The notes beneath the pieces were generated by a model. The model saw only the letters and a list, made by a program, of their open reading frames with translations, was not told where the DNA came from and searched no databases. Shown here piece after piece: positions 1-7,424 of a DNA stretch of 33,311 nt (the stretch's first letter is position 1; each line of letters starts with the position of its first letter). Origin of the DNA: Phycisphaerae bacterium (lineage in GTDB: Bacteria; Planctomycetota; Phycisphaerae; UBA1845); NCBI GenBank assembly GCA_029260235.1, contig JAJDDP010000118.1, positions 1 through 33,311 on the forward strand. The letters are read 5' to 3'. The translations under genes and the position numbers were made by a program.

Positions 1-179
1 GCTTGTCCATCTGCACAGAATGGAGCGAATTCCGTAGTCCTGATTTTCAAAGAATTCGCGACCTGCTAAAACAACCTATCATCTTTGACGGACGAAACCT
101 GTACGACCTGCCGGCGATGCGGCGCTACCACATGGAATACCATCCCATCGGTCGACCGGCCGTACATCGCAACGATTAG
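1..179 (+). CDS. ugd: UDP-glucose 6-dehydrogenase, C-terminal end (partial)
   Basis: Reading in the frame that begins at base 3 gives 58 codons ending in TAG at 177-179. The translation starts with a TEWSEFRSPDF-type block, followed by LLKQPIIFDGRNLYD and an HPIGRP tail. These are the hallmark C-terminal motifs of UDP-glucose/GDP-mannose dehydrogenases, which oxidise UDP-glucose to UDP-glucuronate for surface polysaccharides. The catalytic Cys and the NAD-binding domain lie outside the window. The following aminotransferase starts 40 bases downstream on the same strand, which fits a nucleotide-sugar operon. The family call is firm from the motif pair. The exact substrate (UDP-glucose versus a related sugar) is inferred. 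Confidence 0.85.
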   Translation, partial: LSICTEWSEFRSPDFQRIRDLLKQPIIFDGRNLYDLPAMRRYHMEYHPIGRPAVHRND

Positions 180-219
180 CCGGCAGAACAATCAACACCA
201 GAAGGATGTAGACGTTTTT

Positions 220-1332
220 ATGAAGGACATACCCCTAGCCAGACCCAACATCACCCAACGCGAGATCGATGCGGTGGCAGCGGTGATGAAAACCTCTCAT
301 CTCTCGCTCGGTCCCAAGGTAGTCGAGTTCGAGCAGAGGATGGCTGCCTACTGTGAAGTTGACCATGGCATAGCCTGCAACAGTGGCACCTCCGCGCTGC
401 ACTTGCTGATTCGTTCATTGGGCATCAAAGCGGGCGACGAGGTGATCACCACGCCGTTTTCGTTTGTCGCGTCAGCCAACTGCGCTCTCTTTGAAGAGGC
501 TAAGATCGTCTTCGCAGATGTTGACGCCGACACCTGGAACATTCACCCAGCAAAGGCCGTCGATGCCATGACGGACCGAACCAAGGCGATTATTCCCGTT
601 GACGTGTTCGGCCAAATGGCGGATCTAGATCCGATCGTGGGGGCGGCGAAGAGTCGTGGTATCGCGGTGATCGAGGATTCCTGCGAGGCGTTGGGCGGGC
701 GATACAAGGGTCGGCGTGCCGGATCGTTTGGCGACGCGGGCGTCTTTGGATTCTATCCCAACAAGCAGATGACCACCGGCGAAGGCGGCATGATCGTCAC
801 CAACAATGAGAAGCTGGCTGACATGGCCCGCTCTATCCGCAATCAAGGCAGAGGCGCCGGCGCGGGTTGGTTGGCCCATGATCGGCTCGGCTACAACTTC
901 CGCCTCAGCGATATCAACAGCGCCATCGGCATCGTCCAAATCGAGCGGATCGATGAGATTCTTGGCCAACGCCAACGTGTAGCCGATCTCTACCAGGCGA
1001 GGCTTGCTGATGAAACCCGCATCGTACAGCAGAAGGTTCACCCGGACGCCGAGATGAGTTGGTTCGTCTTCGTCGTCCGCCTGACCGACGACTATGCGCC
1101 TTCTGTCCGCGATGACATTCTGACCCGCCTGCGCGAGTTGGGCATCGGTTGTAGCAACTACTTCGTGCCCATCCACCTTCAGTCCTTCTACGTCGAGCAG
1201 TTCGGGTTTAAGAAGGGCGACTTCCCCATCACCGAGGCCCTGGCTGAGCGAACCATCGCCTTGCCTTTCCATCATGAGTTGGGCGAATCAGAGGTGGACC
1301 ACGTCTGCACCGAATTGCAGAAGCTACTGTAG
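220..1332 (+). CDS. DegT/DnrJ/EryC1/StrS-family sugar aminotransferase
   Basis: This 370-residue PLP enzyme is of the type that transaminates nucleotide-linked keto-sugars. The N-terminus (PLARPNITQREID) has the usual family start. A CNSGTSALHL block at about residues 53-62 binds the cofactor phosphate, the IEDSCEALGG block at 151-160 holds the Asp that pairs with the pyridine nitrogen, and FYPNKQMTTGEGG supplies the Schiff-base Lys at residue 182. Length matches the family. The frame stays open upstream to base 85, but that part lies inside the ugd coding end. The ATG at 220 follows an AGAAGGA ribosome site and begins exactly at the conserved N-terminus. Neighbouring ugd suggests a role in amino-sugar or surface-glycan synthesis; the substrate cannot be told from sequence alone. 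Confidence 0.93.
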   Translation: MKDIPLARPNITQREIDAVAAVMKTSHLSLGPKVVEFEQRMAAYCEVDHGIACNSGTSALHLLIRSLGIKAGDEVITTPFSFVASANCALFEEAKIVFADVDADTWNIHPAKAVDAMTDRTKAIIPVDVFGQMADLDPIVGAAKSRGIAVIEDSCEALGGRYKGRRAGSFGDAGVFGFYPNKQMTTGEGGMIVTNNEKLADMARSIRNQGRGAGAGWLAHDRLGYNFRLSDINSAIGIVQIERIDEILGQRQRVADLYQARLADETRIVQQKVHPDAEMSWFVFVVRLTDDYAPSVRDDILTRLRELGIGCSNYFVPIHLQSFYVEQFGFKKGDFPITEALAERTIALPFHHELGESEVDHVCTELQKLL

Positions 1333-1501
1333 TGCTACGATGCCTCTGGATTCGACAGGGGCCACTGCTCTGCGAGCAATGCAGTATCTCGGAGTTAACG
1401 CAAACACTGCTCACTGAACAGTGGCACCCCGACCCGGCGATGGAGAGTTGACGGAGCGCATGGGCTACGGCTGATTCCGTGTCGAGATTGGCGATGCAGC
1501 T
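1333..1501. other. Structured intergenic spacer with a tmRNA-like 5' motif
   Basis: The gap between the convergent aminotransferase and glycosyltransferase genes holds CTGGATTCGACAGGG at 1346-1360, which closely resembles the conserved D-loop and start of helix 2 in tmRNA. It continues into GGGGCCACTG (1358-1367), able to pair with CAGTGGCACCCC (1419-1430), with a small inner hairpin GCTC-TGC-GAGC at 1367-1377. A GCAAAC string at 1400 recalls the start of a tag reading frame but reaches a stop after five codons. No T-arm (GGTTCGA) or CCA end is seen downstream, and the 5' acceptor strand lacks the usual GGGG. It is either a degenerate tmRNA remnant, another structured RNA or chance similarity. 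Confidence 0.25.
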
Positions 1502-2260
1502 TCAGCTCGACCGATCAAACAACCGAAATCTGTACAGCCGCAGCAGATGGCGCAGGTAGCGTAATTGCTCGCTTAATGTCAGCTTGCTCTCGCCCGCATG
1601 CCGGGCCCCAAAACTGATGGGCACCTCGACCGGTTTTCGGCATCGACCCTTGACCAGCAGTTCCAGGCCGATCTTGTAGCCGATGGGGTCGAGGCGGGCG
1701 GCATTCTTCCAGGTCGTGCGATGGAGCGCGAAAAAGCCAGACATCGGGTCGCGCACCGATGTGAGGGGTTTGGCCAGCCAGGTGGCGAATCTGCTGTTGA
1801 ACTGCCTGAAGATTGACCATTTCCCCTCGATAGAACCGTCGGCATACCGCGATCCGATCACAAAATCTGCCTCGCCGGAAGTGAGGCAGGCGACCAGCTC
1901 GGGAATTTTCTCGGGTGGATGTTGCAGGTCCGCATCCATCACCAGCAGGGTGACGCCGCGGGCGTGCTCAAACCCATCTAGGACCGCCGGAGCCAACCCA
2001 CGCGGTCCATCTCGCTCGATAATCTGCACCGGAAATTCGCCGGCGAGTTGCCGCACGATTTCGACCGAGCCATCGCCCGAGCGATCATCCATAACGATCA
2101 ACTCAGCCTCAATACCGGCGGAGTCGACGGCCGCAAACACCCGCCGGGTAAGGGCGGCAAGATTTTGAGCCTCGTGGAAGGCGGGGACGATGATGGAAAC
2201 TGAGGGTTCTGGTTCTCTCACAGGGTCTATCGTATCCGGATCGTGCGGGTCCACCAACAT
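1502..2260 (-). CDS. GT2 glycosyltransferase, polyprenol-phosphate sugar synthase-like
   Basis: This 252-residue family 2 glycosyltransferase resembles dolichyl/polyprenyl-phosphate mannose or glucose synthases, which move a sugar from a nucleotide donor to a membrane polyprenyl phosphate. SVSIIVPAFHEAQNL begins the Rossmann-like fold, LIVMDDRSGDGS carries the first acidic pair (about residues 58-59), and LLVMDADLQHPP holds the metal-binding DxD (about 109-111). RDPMSGFFALHR fits the acceptor-loop region of this subfamily. No C-terminal membrane segments or GtrA domain are present, as in the short DPM1 type. ATG at 2260 was preferred over an in-frame TTG at 2272; neither has a good ribosome site. 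It runs opposite to the aminotransferase and diverges from murI. Confidence 0.88.
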   Translation of the reverse strand: MLVDPHDPDTIDPVREPEPSVSIIVPAFHEAQNLAALTRRVFAAVDSAGIEAELIVMDDRSGDGSVEIVRQLAGEFPVQIIERDGPRGLAPAVLDGFEHARGVTLLVMDADLQHPPEKIPELVACLTSGEADFVIGSRYADGSIEGKWSIFRQFNSRFATWLAKPLTSVRDPMSGFFALHRTTWKNAARLDPIGYKIGLELLVKGRCRKPVEVPISFGARHAGESKLTLSEQLRYLRHLLRLYRFRLFDRSS

Positions 2261-2403
2261 GTCTGACCGCAAGGTACAGAATCATGCGCTGTCCGAGTAC
2301 GGATTTGGCTTGAAGTCTGACGATAATCGGAGATGATAGGGCGCGGTGCGAGTTCGCTTGAAACGGATTTTCATAGTTCTTGTTGTTGGCCAAGGATGTG
2401 CCT

Positions 2404-3261
2404 GTGAACGATCAGCCTATCGCGGTATTCGATTCAGGATTGGGTGGGCTGAATGTTGTGCGTGCCCTCCGGCGGGTGCTCCCTGAACGGCCTTTGGTCT
2501 ATTTTGGCGACACTGCCCGCGTCCCCTACGGAACCAAATCGGCTGAAACGGTAATTCGCTTCACCGAAGAGATCGTTCGCTTCCTGCTGCGATTTGACCC
2601 CTGTTGCATTGTGGCTGCTTGTAACACTGCCTCTGCCGTGGCTGTACCGGTGATCTCACCGCGTGTTCCGGTGCCTTTGGTCGGTGTGGTCGCTCCAGGG
2701 GCCAAGGACGCCGTTGAAGCCACCAAGGATGGGGATGTTGTCGCCATCCTAGCCACAGCGGCCACGGTTGCCTCCAATGCCTATCGAAACACCATCAACC
2801 GCCTGAGGCCTCGCTTGGCCGTGGTGCAAAAAGCGTGCCCGCTCCTGGTGCCGCTGGTTGAAGAAGGCCGATCCGAAGACGATCCCATCGTTCGCATGGT
2901 GGTGAGAGAATACCTCGAACCCATCCGTCGATTGCGTCCAACCGCGCTTGTCTTGGGGTGTACGCACTATCCTGGGCTCAAGAAGCCCATTGCGGCGTAC
3001 TTGGGCGAGGGAACCAAGTTGATCGACTCAGCCCGATCAGTGGCGGATCATGTTGGACGCTTGATAGGCACAAAGCCGTTGAGCCGTATCAGCGATCCTG
3101 GTAGGCTGCTCTGCTATGTCAGCGACAATCCCCAACATTTCCAGTCGGTTGGCACGCAGGTTCTGGGAGAGGCCATCACCGATGTTGCCCGGGTCTGCCC
3201 CGAGGAATTTGCGGTGCCATCAAGGACGATCATCGACCCACCGGACCGAGTGGCCGTCTAG
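2404..3261 (+). CDS. murI: Glutamate racemase
   Basis: This cytoplasmic enzyme interconverts L- and D-glutamate, supplying D-Glu for the peptidoglycan stem peptide. The 285-residue product has all family signatures: AVFDSGLGG at the N-terminus (Asp10, Ser11), VYFGDTARVPYG, the first catalytic Cys in AACNTAS (Cys73) and the second in LGCTHYP (Cys186). The GTG at 2404 lies 7 bases after an AAGGA site (2392-2396). An upstream in-frame TTG at 2380 and a GTG at 2398 are less well placed. It heads a compact + strand gene run, and the next gene starts inside its 3' end. Together with a PgeF homologue at the end of the run, it suggests a peptidoglycan-related operon. Confidence 0.95.
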   Translation: MNDQPIAVFDSGLGGLNVVRALRRVLPERPLVYFGDTARVPYGTKSAETVIRFTEEIVRFLLRFDPCCIVAACNTASAVAVPVISPRVPVPLVGVVAPGAKDAVEATKDGDVVAILATAATVASNAYRNTINRLRPRLAVVQKACPLLVPLVEEGRSEDDPIVRMVVREYLEPIRRLRPTALVLGCTHYPGLKKPIAAYLGEGTKLIDSARSVADHVGRLIGTKPLSRISDPGRLLCYVSDNPQHFQSVGTQVLGEAITDVARVCPEEFAVPSRTIIDPPDRVAV

Positions 3262-4096
3262 AACAACGGTCGGCCTATCCGACTGCGTCAGCATACTGCT
3301 AGTTGTTCTTTGTGCCGCGGTTTTCTTGGGTGGCTGTGCCAAGAAACGATATTACAAACACCCCGTATTCCTGACTGAATCGGATGTGGTCCAGTACCTG
3401 AAGGTAGCCCTGGAGAGTGAGACCCCGGATCAACGGCGCGAAGCGGTGAACCAGGTGGTTCAATCGAGGTATGCACACCACAACGTGGTAGCGACAGCTC
3501 TTGACGCCGTGGCCCGGACTGATGGCAGCGTAGCGGTTCGCTGTGCAGCCGTCCGCGGCCTGAGAAAAGCGGACAGCAAAGCAGCCGCGTACACCTATGC
3601 TGCGATTCTGGACCCCAAGCAGTCTGAGGAGCAGAGCAGGCCCGCTCCTGCCGAGGTTCGGTTGGACGCCCTCCGCGGCACCCTGGGCTTGGTAGAGGTC
3701 GGCGAAGTGCCCGAAGATTTGCGCGACGACCTGCTAAGCCTGAGTTTAGATCTTCTGGATCACGATCGGTCGCGGGACATTCGCCAAACTGCAGCCCGTG
3801 TGCTGGGGTACTTCCCGGATGGGCTTACGTTGGATAGGCTGATCAACTCGCTCGATCAGCGAGACTTCGGCGTGGTCTATGAGATCGAACATTCGTTGAT
3901 GAGACTTACAGGCCAGACGCACGATCACGACTCAGTCGCGTGGCGGGCTTGGCTTGAATCGGCGGATGATCCGTTTGCCGACGCGGGAAAGCTGGATCAT
4001 TTGCTCATCGAAACCCACGAAGGCTGGTGGCACCGATCATACAAGTCAATGAAGCGTACGTTCTACGGATACCTCCCCAAGAAGAAAGATTCATAG
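3182..4096 (+). CDS. HEAT-repeat lipoprotein
   Basis: The product (304 residues from the chosen ATG) has a hydrophobic stretch SILLVVLCAAVFLGG followed by Cys52, a lipobox, so the mature protein should be a lipid-anchored envelope protein. After it come alpha-helical HEAT-like repeats (for example VAVRCAAVRGLRKAD, VRLDALRGTLGL and IRQTAARVLGYF), ending in a VAWRAWLE block. HEAT arrays act as protein-binding scaffolds; the partner is unknown. ATG at 3182 follows GGGAGAGG (3165-3172) but lies within murI, giving an 80-base overlap and an unusually long basic N-region. No ATG, GTG or TTG exists between this region and the membrane segment, so the start is uncertain. The next gene begins 6 bases after its stop. 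Confidence 0.75.
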   Translation: MLPGSAPRNLRCHQGRSSTHRTEWPSRTTVGLSDCVSILLVVLCAAVFLGGCAKKRYYKHPVFLTESDVVQYLKVALESETPDQRREAVNQVVQSRYAHHNVVATALDAVARTDGSVAVRCAAVRGLRKADSKAAAYTYAAILDPKQSEEQSRPAPAEVRLDALRGTLGLVEVGEVPEDLRDDLLSLSLDLLDHDRSRDIRQTAARVLGYFPDGLTLDRLINSLDQRDFGVVYEIEHSLMRLTGQTHDHDSVAWRAWLESADDPFADAGKLDHLLIETHEGWWHRSYKSMKRTFYGYLPKKKDS

Positions 4097-4102
4097 CCAA
4101 TC

Positions 4103-5071
4103 GTGCGCGCTCTCGTCCATGAAAGAGTGGTCCGCTTCGACAGGGATTTTCCAGACCCGGTCCCGGCTGAAGGAGAGTGCCTTCTTGAGGTACATCTAGC
4201 CGGCATCTGCGCCACCGATCTGGAAATTACCAGGGGATACATGGGGTTTCGTGGTGTGTTGGGCCATGAAATGGTCGGCACGGTGATCGCTGGATCGTCA
4301 GCATGGCGCGGAAAACGCGTCGTCTGCGAAATAAACTGTGTCTGCCAAAAGTGCGATATGTGCCTAAGCGGCTTGGCCGCCCACTGCCGCAAGAGAACCG
4401 TCATCGGCATCGCCGGGCATGACGGCTGCTTCGCTGACCAAGTGGCAGTCCCCGAGCGTAACCTGCACCTTGTCCCAGATTCCGTGAGCGATGAAGAAGC
4501 CGTGTTTGTCGAACCTCTGGCTGCGGCATTTCAAGTCAACAAGCAGTGCCCCATCGAGCCACGGATGAACGTAGCCGTCGTAGGGAGCGGACGGTTAGGC
4601 CTCTTGGTCGCCCAGGTGTTGGCAGGTACGGGTTGTACGCTGGAAGTCTTCGGCCGCAACAAGAAGACGCTGCTGCTTTGCGAAAAGAAGGGGATCATGT
4701 CTCGCTCGACCGATGGTGCCTTCGCCAGGCATACCCGCGATGTTGTCGTAGAATGCAGCGGGGCGCCTGGTGGATTGGATCTCGCCTTGGAGCTGGTCAG
4801 ACCTCGCGGAACTGTGGTCCTCAAGAGCACCTATGCAGGTGGAGCGTCCCTAAATCTGGCACCGGCGGTCGTCGGGGAAGTAAAAATCGTGGGCAGCCGT
4901 TGCGGGCCTTTCCCCGAGGCGATTCAGGCCTTGGTCCGCAAGCAAATCGATGTCTTGCCCATGCTCAGCAAGACCTTCCCCATCGAGCGTGGCCTAGAAG
5001 CCCTCGACGCTGCCGCTGACCCAGAACATGTCAAAATCCTGTTGAAGATCAATCCACGGAGTAGCCGCTAA
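4103..5071 (+). CDS. Zinc-dependent MDR alcohol dehydrogenase-like oxidoreductase
   Basis: This 322-residue member of the medium-chain dehydrogenase/reductase superfamily has an N-terminal GroES-like domain with the catalytic zinc ligands Cys36 (GICATD) and His55-Glu56 (GHEMVG). The structural zinc loop is intact: Cys81, Cys84, Cys87 and Cys95 in a C-x2-C-x2-C-x7-C pattern. A further Glu lies in the FVEPLAAA block. A Rossmann nucleotide site follows (VAVVGSGRLGLLVAQ). It is shorter than typical family members of about 340-350 residues. Start is GTG, 6 bases after the lipoprotein stop, and the next gene follows after 3 bases, so all are probably one transcript. The alcohol or polyol substrate cannot be assigned. 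Confidence 0.88.
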   Translation: MRALVHERVVRFDRDFPDPVPAEGECLLEVHLAGICATDLEITRGYMGFRGVLGHEMVGTVIAGSSAWRGKRVVCEINCVCQKCDMCLSGLAAHCRKRTVIGIAGHDGCFADQVAVPERNLHLVPDSVSDEEAVFVEPLAAAFQVNKQCPIEPRMNVAVVGSGRLGLLVAQVLAGTGCTLEVFGRNKKTLLLCEKKGIMSRSTDGAFARHTRDVVVECSGAPGGLDLALELVRPRGTVVLKSTYAGGASLNLAPAVVGEVKIVGSRCGPFPEAIQALVRKQIDVLPMLSKTFPIERGLEALDAAADPEHVKILLKINPRSSR

Positions 5072-5074
5072 GCG

Positions 5075-5881
5075 ATGGGCAACGAAGGTTCAGATCTCCG
5101 GCGCGTGCCAAGAGAAGGCATTCGGTCTTCCTGGTGCGCTGCCCAGCATGGTGAGTTGGCTATGTTGACTTCAGAAGCCTTGGGCGAAGCTGGTTTGGCC
5201 AATGCCTTCTCGCTTCAGCCGGACAATATGGGCCTGGGCAAGAGTGCCGATCTTGCGGCAGCGTTCCGAAGGCGGCAACTTGTTTGCCAGTCCATGTCCG
5301 GCGAGGACAGCCGATTGGTTTGCATGCAGCAAGTTCATGGATGCAGGATCGCGACTAGGGAGAGTATCACCTTCGCCAAGCCTATTGACGATGTGGATGG
5401 GGTGATCGTTGATCGGCGCGGTGTAGTCGCGGCGGCCCTGTCGGCAGATTGCCCGACCGTGGCGGTCCTCGATCTTGATCGTCGCGTGTTTGGCCTCGTG
5501 CATGCTGGCTGGCGGGGTACGGTGGCAGGGCTCACCCGCAAACTCGTACAGACAATGGTAGGGCAGTTCGGCTGTGCTGCTGAGCGTATGGTGGCCGCTA
5601 TTACGCCTTGTGCCGGGCCTTGCTGCTACGAAGTGGGTGACGATGTTCTTGAAGCTGTCCTTCTATCCTCAGACGCGAGCGCAACGCACGTTTCGTCAAA
5701 GGGCGATTCATCCCACCTGGACCTTGGGGCAGCGAACCTCGATCAGCTGCAGCGAGAGGGCGTCGTTCTTGAGCATATCGACTTTGCCAATGTCTGTACG
5801 ATCTGTGATGAGCGCTTCTATTCTTACCGCCGGGACGGGGCAGCCACCGGACATGCCGCATTCTTCGTTTCTCTTGGCTGA
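5075..5881 (+). CDS. pgeF: PgeF/YfiH-family (DUF152) laccase-domain protein
   Basis: The 268-residue product carries the signature of the YfiH/YlmD family: MQQVHG (His88), ALSADCPTVAV (Cys126) and LVHAGWRGTVAG (His143), the His-Cys-His metal site, then PCAGPCCYEVGDDV and the C-terminal TICDERFYSYRRDG block. Members have been described as peptidoglycan editing factors, as purine-nucleoside-active enzymes related to LACC1, and formerly as multicopper polyphenol oxidases. The start at 5075 is 3 bases after the dehydrogenase stop. Conserved sequence begins nearer the ATG at 5162, so the first 30 residues may be dispensable. Sharing an operon with murI supports a cell-wall role by context; the symbol is by homology only. 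Confidence 0.88.
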   Translation: MGNEGSDLRRVPREGIRSSWCAAQHGELAMLTSEALGEAGLANAFSLQPDNMGLGKSADLAAAFRRRQLVCQSMSGEDSRLVCMQQVHGCRIATRESITFAKPIDDVDGVIVDRRGVVAAALSADCPTVAVLDLDRRVFGLVHAGWRGTVAGLTRKLVQTMVGQFGCAAERMVAAITPCAGPCCYEVGDDVLEAVLLSSDASATHVSSKGDSSHLDLGAANLDQLQREGVVLEHIDFANVCTICDERFYSYRRDGAATGHAAFFVSLG

Positions 5882-5902
5882 GCAACTGCCGAGACGTTTT
5901 TT

Positions 5903-5930
5903 TTGAATTCCCCCACACTGGGCCTACAAT
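5903..5930 (+). promoter_or_regulatory. Sigma-70-like promoter
   Basis: TTGAAT (5903-5908), a 16-base spacer and TACAAT (5925-5930) form a good vegetative-type promoter 40 bases before the kinase-like gene. An 8-bp inverted repeat (CTGCCGAG 5886-5893, CTCGGCAG 5945-5952) brackets the promoter and may form a structure or be chance. Confidence 0.5.
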
Positions 5931-5969
5931 GCTTTCGAGTGCAACTCGGCAGCGTACTGGGAATATGAC

Positions 5970-6770
5970 TTGGCCAAGAAGCGATCACCAAACTGTTTGA
6001 AGGCATTGGGGCGGCAGGACATGCCAGCCGCGTTCGATTTGAACGGGTCGCACTACGATCACGTTTGCACCTTCAAGCATGACTTCTTCGCTGCGACAGG
6101 GATGTACGCCTCTGGTGAGAACCAAGTCGTTCTCAAAATCGGGCGCCGCGTGAGTTTCTTGGGCATGCCCTTGGCCTGGGTGGGTCGCATGTTGGCCCAT
6201 CACGAAGCGGATCAGATGAGCCGGCTAATCGGGTTGCCCGGCGTGCCGGCCGTCGTCGGTGTGTGGGAGGCCCATGGCTTGGTCCATGAGTTCATCCCTG
6301 GACACACGCTCGAAAAGGGCGAAATGGTGCCCGACATCTTCTTCGATGAATTGCGGACTTTGCTAGCGGCGATGCACGCCCAAGGCATCGCCTATGTCGA
6401 TTTGGAGAAGCCTCAAAATGTACTGGTGGGCGAGGACGGCAAGCCCTACCTGATTGATTTTCAAATTTCCTGGCCTTGGCCCGTCGGCAAGTGGGGGCAA
6501 TTATTGCTAGGCAGGGTTTTGGGCAAAAGGCTAATACAGGGCGATCGCTACCATGTTCAAAAACTGCAACGCCGCGTTCGCCCCGACCAGATGAGCGAGT
6601 CAGAGATTAAGGAGTCATACCGTCGACCTTGGCCTGTGCGGCTGCACCAGCGGGTGATCCGCCCGGGCGCACTGCTGCGCCGGTGGGTGTTGGCCAAGGT
6701 TGATCCCAAACGAAAAGTAGGTGAACGAGGCAGGGTTGATGAAGAGACCCTTGGCGGAGTTATACGATAA
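5970..6770 (+). CDS. Kinase-fold protein, WaaP/RIO-like
   Basis: This 266-residue protein has a reduced protein-kinase fold. A lysine in VVLKIGRR (Lys56) sits where the ATP-binding Lys would be. YVDLEKPQNVLV has the catalytic-loop spacing (Asp144, Asn150), and YLIDFQIS gives the metal-binding Asp163 in a DFQ variant of DFG. This resembles lipopolysaccharide-core sugar kinases (WaaP/InaA type) and RIO/Bud32-like atypical kinases more than Hanks-type kinases; the substrate is unknown. The C-terminal 90 residues are strongly basic and could contact membranes or nucleic acid. TTG at 5970 has a GGGA site 7 bases upstream; ATG at 6021 is an alternative. The stop overlaps the next start (TAATG), implying translational coupling. 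Confidence 0.7.
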   Translation: MAKKRSPNCLKALGRQDMPAAFDLNGSHYDHVCTFKHDFFAATGMYASGENQVVLKIGRRVSFLGMPLAWVGRMLAHHEADQMSRLIGLPGVPAVVGVWEAHGLVHEFIPGHTLEKGEMVPDIFFDELRTLLAAMHAQGIAYVDLEKPQNVLVGEDGKPYLIDFQISWPWPVGKWGQLLLGRVLGKRLIQGDRYHVQKLQRRVRPDQMSESEIKESYRRPWPVRLHQRVIRPGALLRRWVLAKVDPKRKVGERGRVDEETLGGVIR

Positions 6771-7261
6771 TGGCCTTGAGTGAGCAAGATCAAGCAGTGA
6801 TCGAAACGTATCGTGAATGGTTAGAGGAGAGCATTTTGGCTGAGGATGGAATCGGCGCCCTCGAACGGCGCGATCATCCGGACGGCTCGACGCTGGCCAC
6901 TCGGTTTGAGGTCGGCGCCCATGTGTGGGTGGAACTTGCCATCAGGCCGATCGCCCTTCAGTTGCAGGCATCTATCCTGACCGACGACCGATGGTTCAGT
7001 GAGGAGATGGAAACAGCCATCGAAGACTCCGGCGACACCATGGGCGAGTTCGTGGAAATGGGCTTTGATGAGCAGGGCCTGGATTGGGAAGATCCGCCCG
7101 TATCGCACTACCGTGACGCAGCCAAGTGCTTCTACTTCTCGACACCTTGGGATATTCAATCGCTCGACGCTCTAGCCGGCGAATCGGTTCGGACGCGATC
7201 CAGACAGATGGTCCTTGGCTACCGATCCGCGTTCACTTCGATCCTAGCTCAGGCAGAGTAG
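6770..7261 (+). CDS. Conserved-looking hypothetical acidic protein
   Basis: The 163-residue acidic protein is not recognised. It has no signal peptide, membrane segment or metal motif, and looks like a compact alpha/beta cytoplasmic domain (for example ATRFEVGAHVWVELAIRP and YFSTPWDIQSLDAL). Its ATG shares bases with the stop of the kinase-fold gene (TAATG), so the two are translationally coupled and probably work together; an adaptor or regulator role is only a guess. It is the last gene before a strong terminator. Confidence 0.75.
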   Translation: MALSEQDQAVIETYREWLEESILAEDGIGALERRDHPDGSTLATRFEVGAHVWVELAIRPIALQLQASILTDDRWFSEEMETAIEDSGDTMGEFVEMGFDEQGLDWEDPPVSHYRDAAKCFYFSTPWDIQSLDALAGESVRTRSRQMVLGYRSAFTSILAQAE

Positions 7262-7336
7262 GGCGGTACCGACCGAATCTGCCGCCGGGCGTTGCGCCAT
7301 CGCCTTCCATCGGCGAGGGAATTGGGCAATCCAAAA

Positions 7337-7369
7337 ACAAAGCCTCGGGAATCATTCCCGAGGCTTTGT
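7337..7369. terminator. Bidirectional intrinsic terminator
   Basis: A perfect 15-bp stem (7337-7351 with 7355-7369) and a 3-base TCA loop, with AAAGCCTCGGGAA as its core arm. An A-rich run lies on the left and a short T-containing arm on the right. It sits between two convergent genes (ends at 7261 and 7425), so it can serve both. Confidence 0.85.
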
Positions 7370-7424
7370 CAAAGTCCATTGTTGACCCAAGTCGCTGCTC
7401 TACCTGTGCCCAGGTCGCCTCAAC

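Noticed and set aside
625-1275. 216-codon open frame antisense to the aminotransferase
   Set aside because: The sense strand has the full PLP-enzyme motif set; the antisense product has no motifs.
1334-1700. A complete tmRNA gene
   Set aside because: Only the 5' motif is seen. There is no T-arm, CCA end or proper tag frame, and the glycosyltransferase gene occupies the DNA from 1502.
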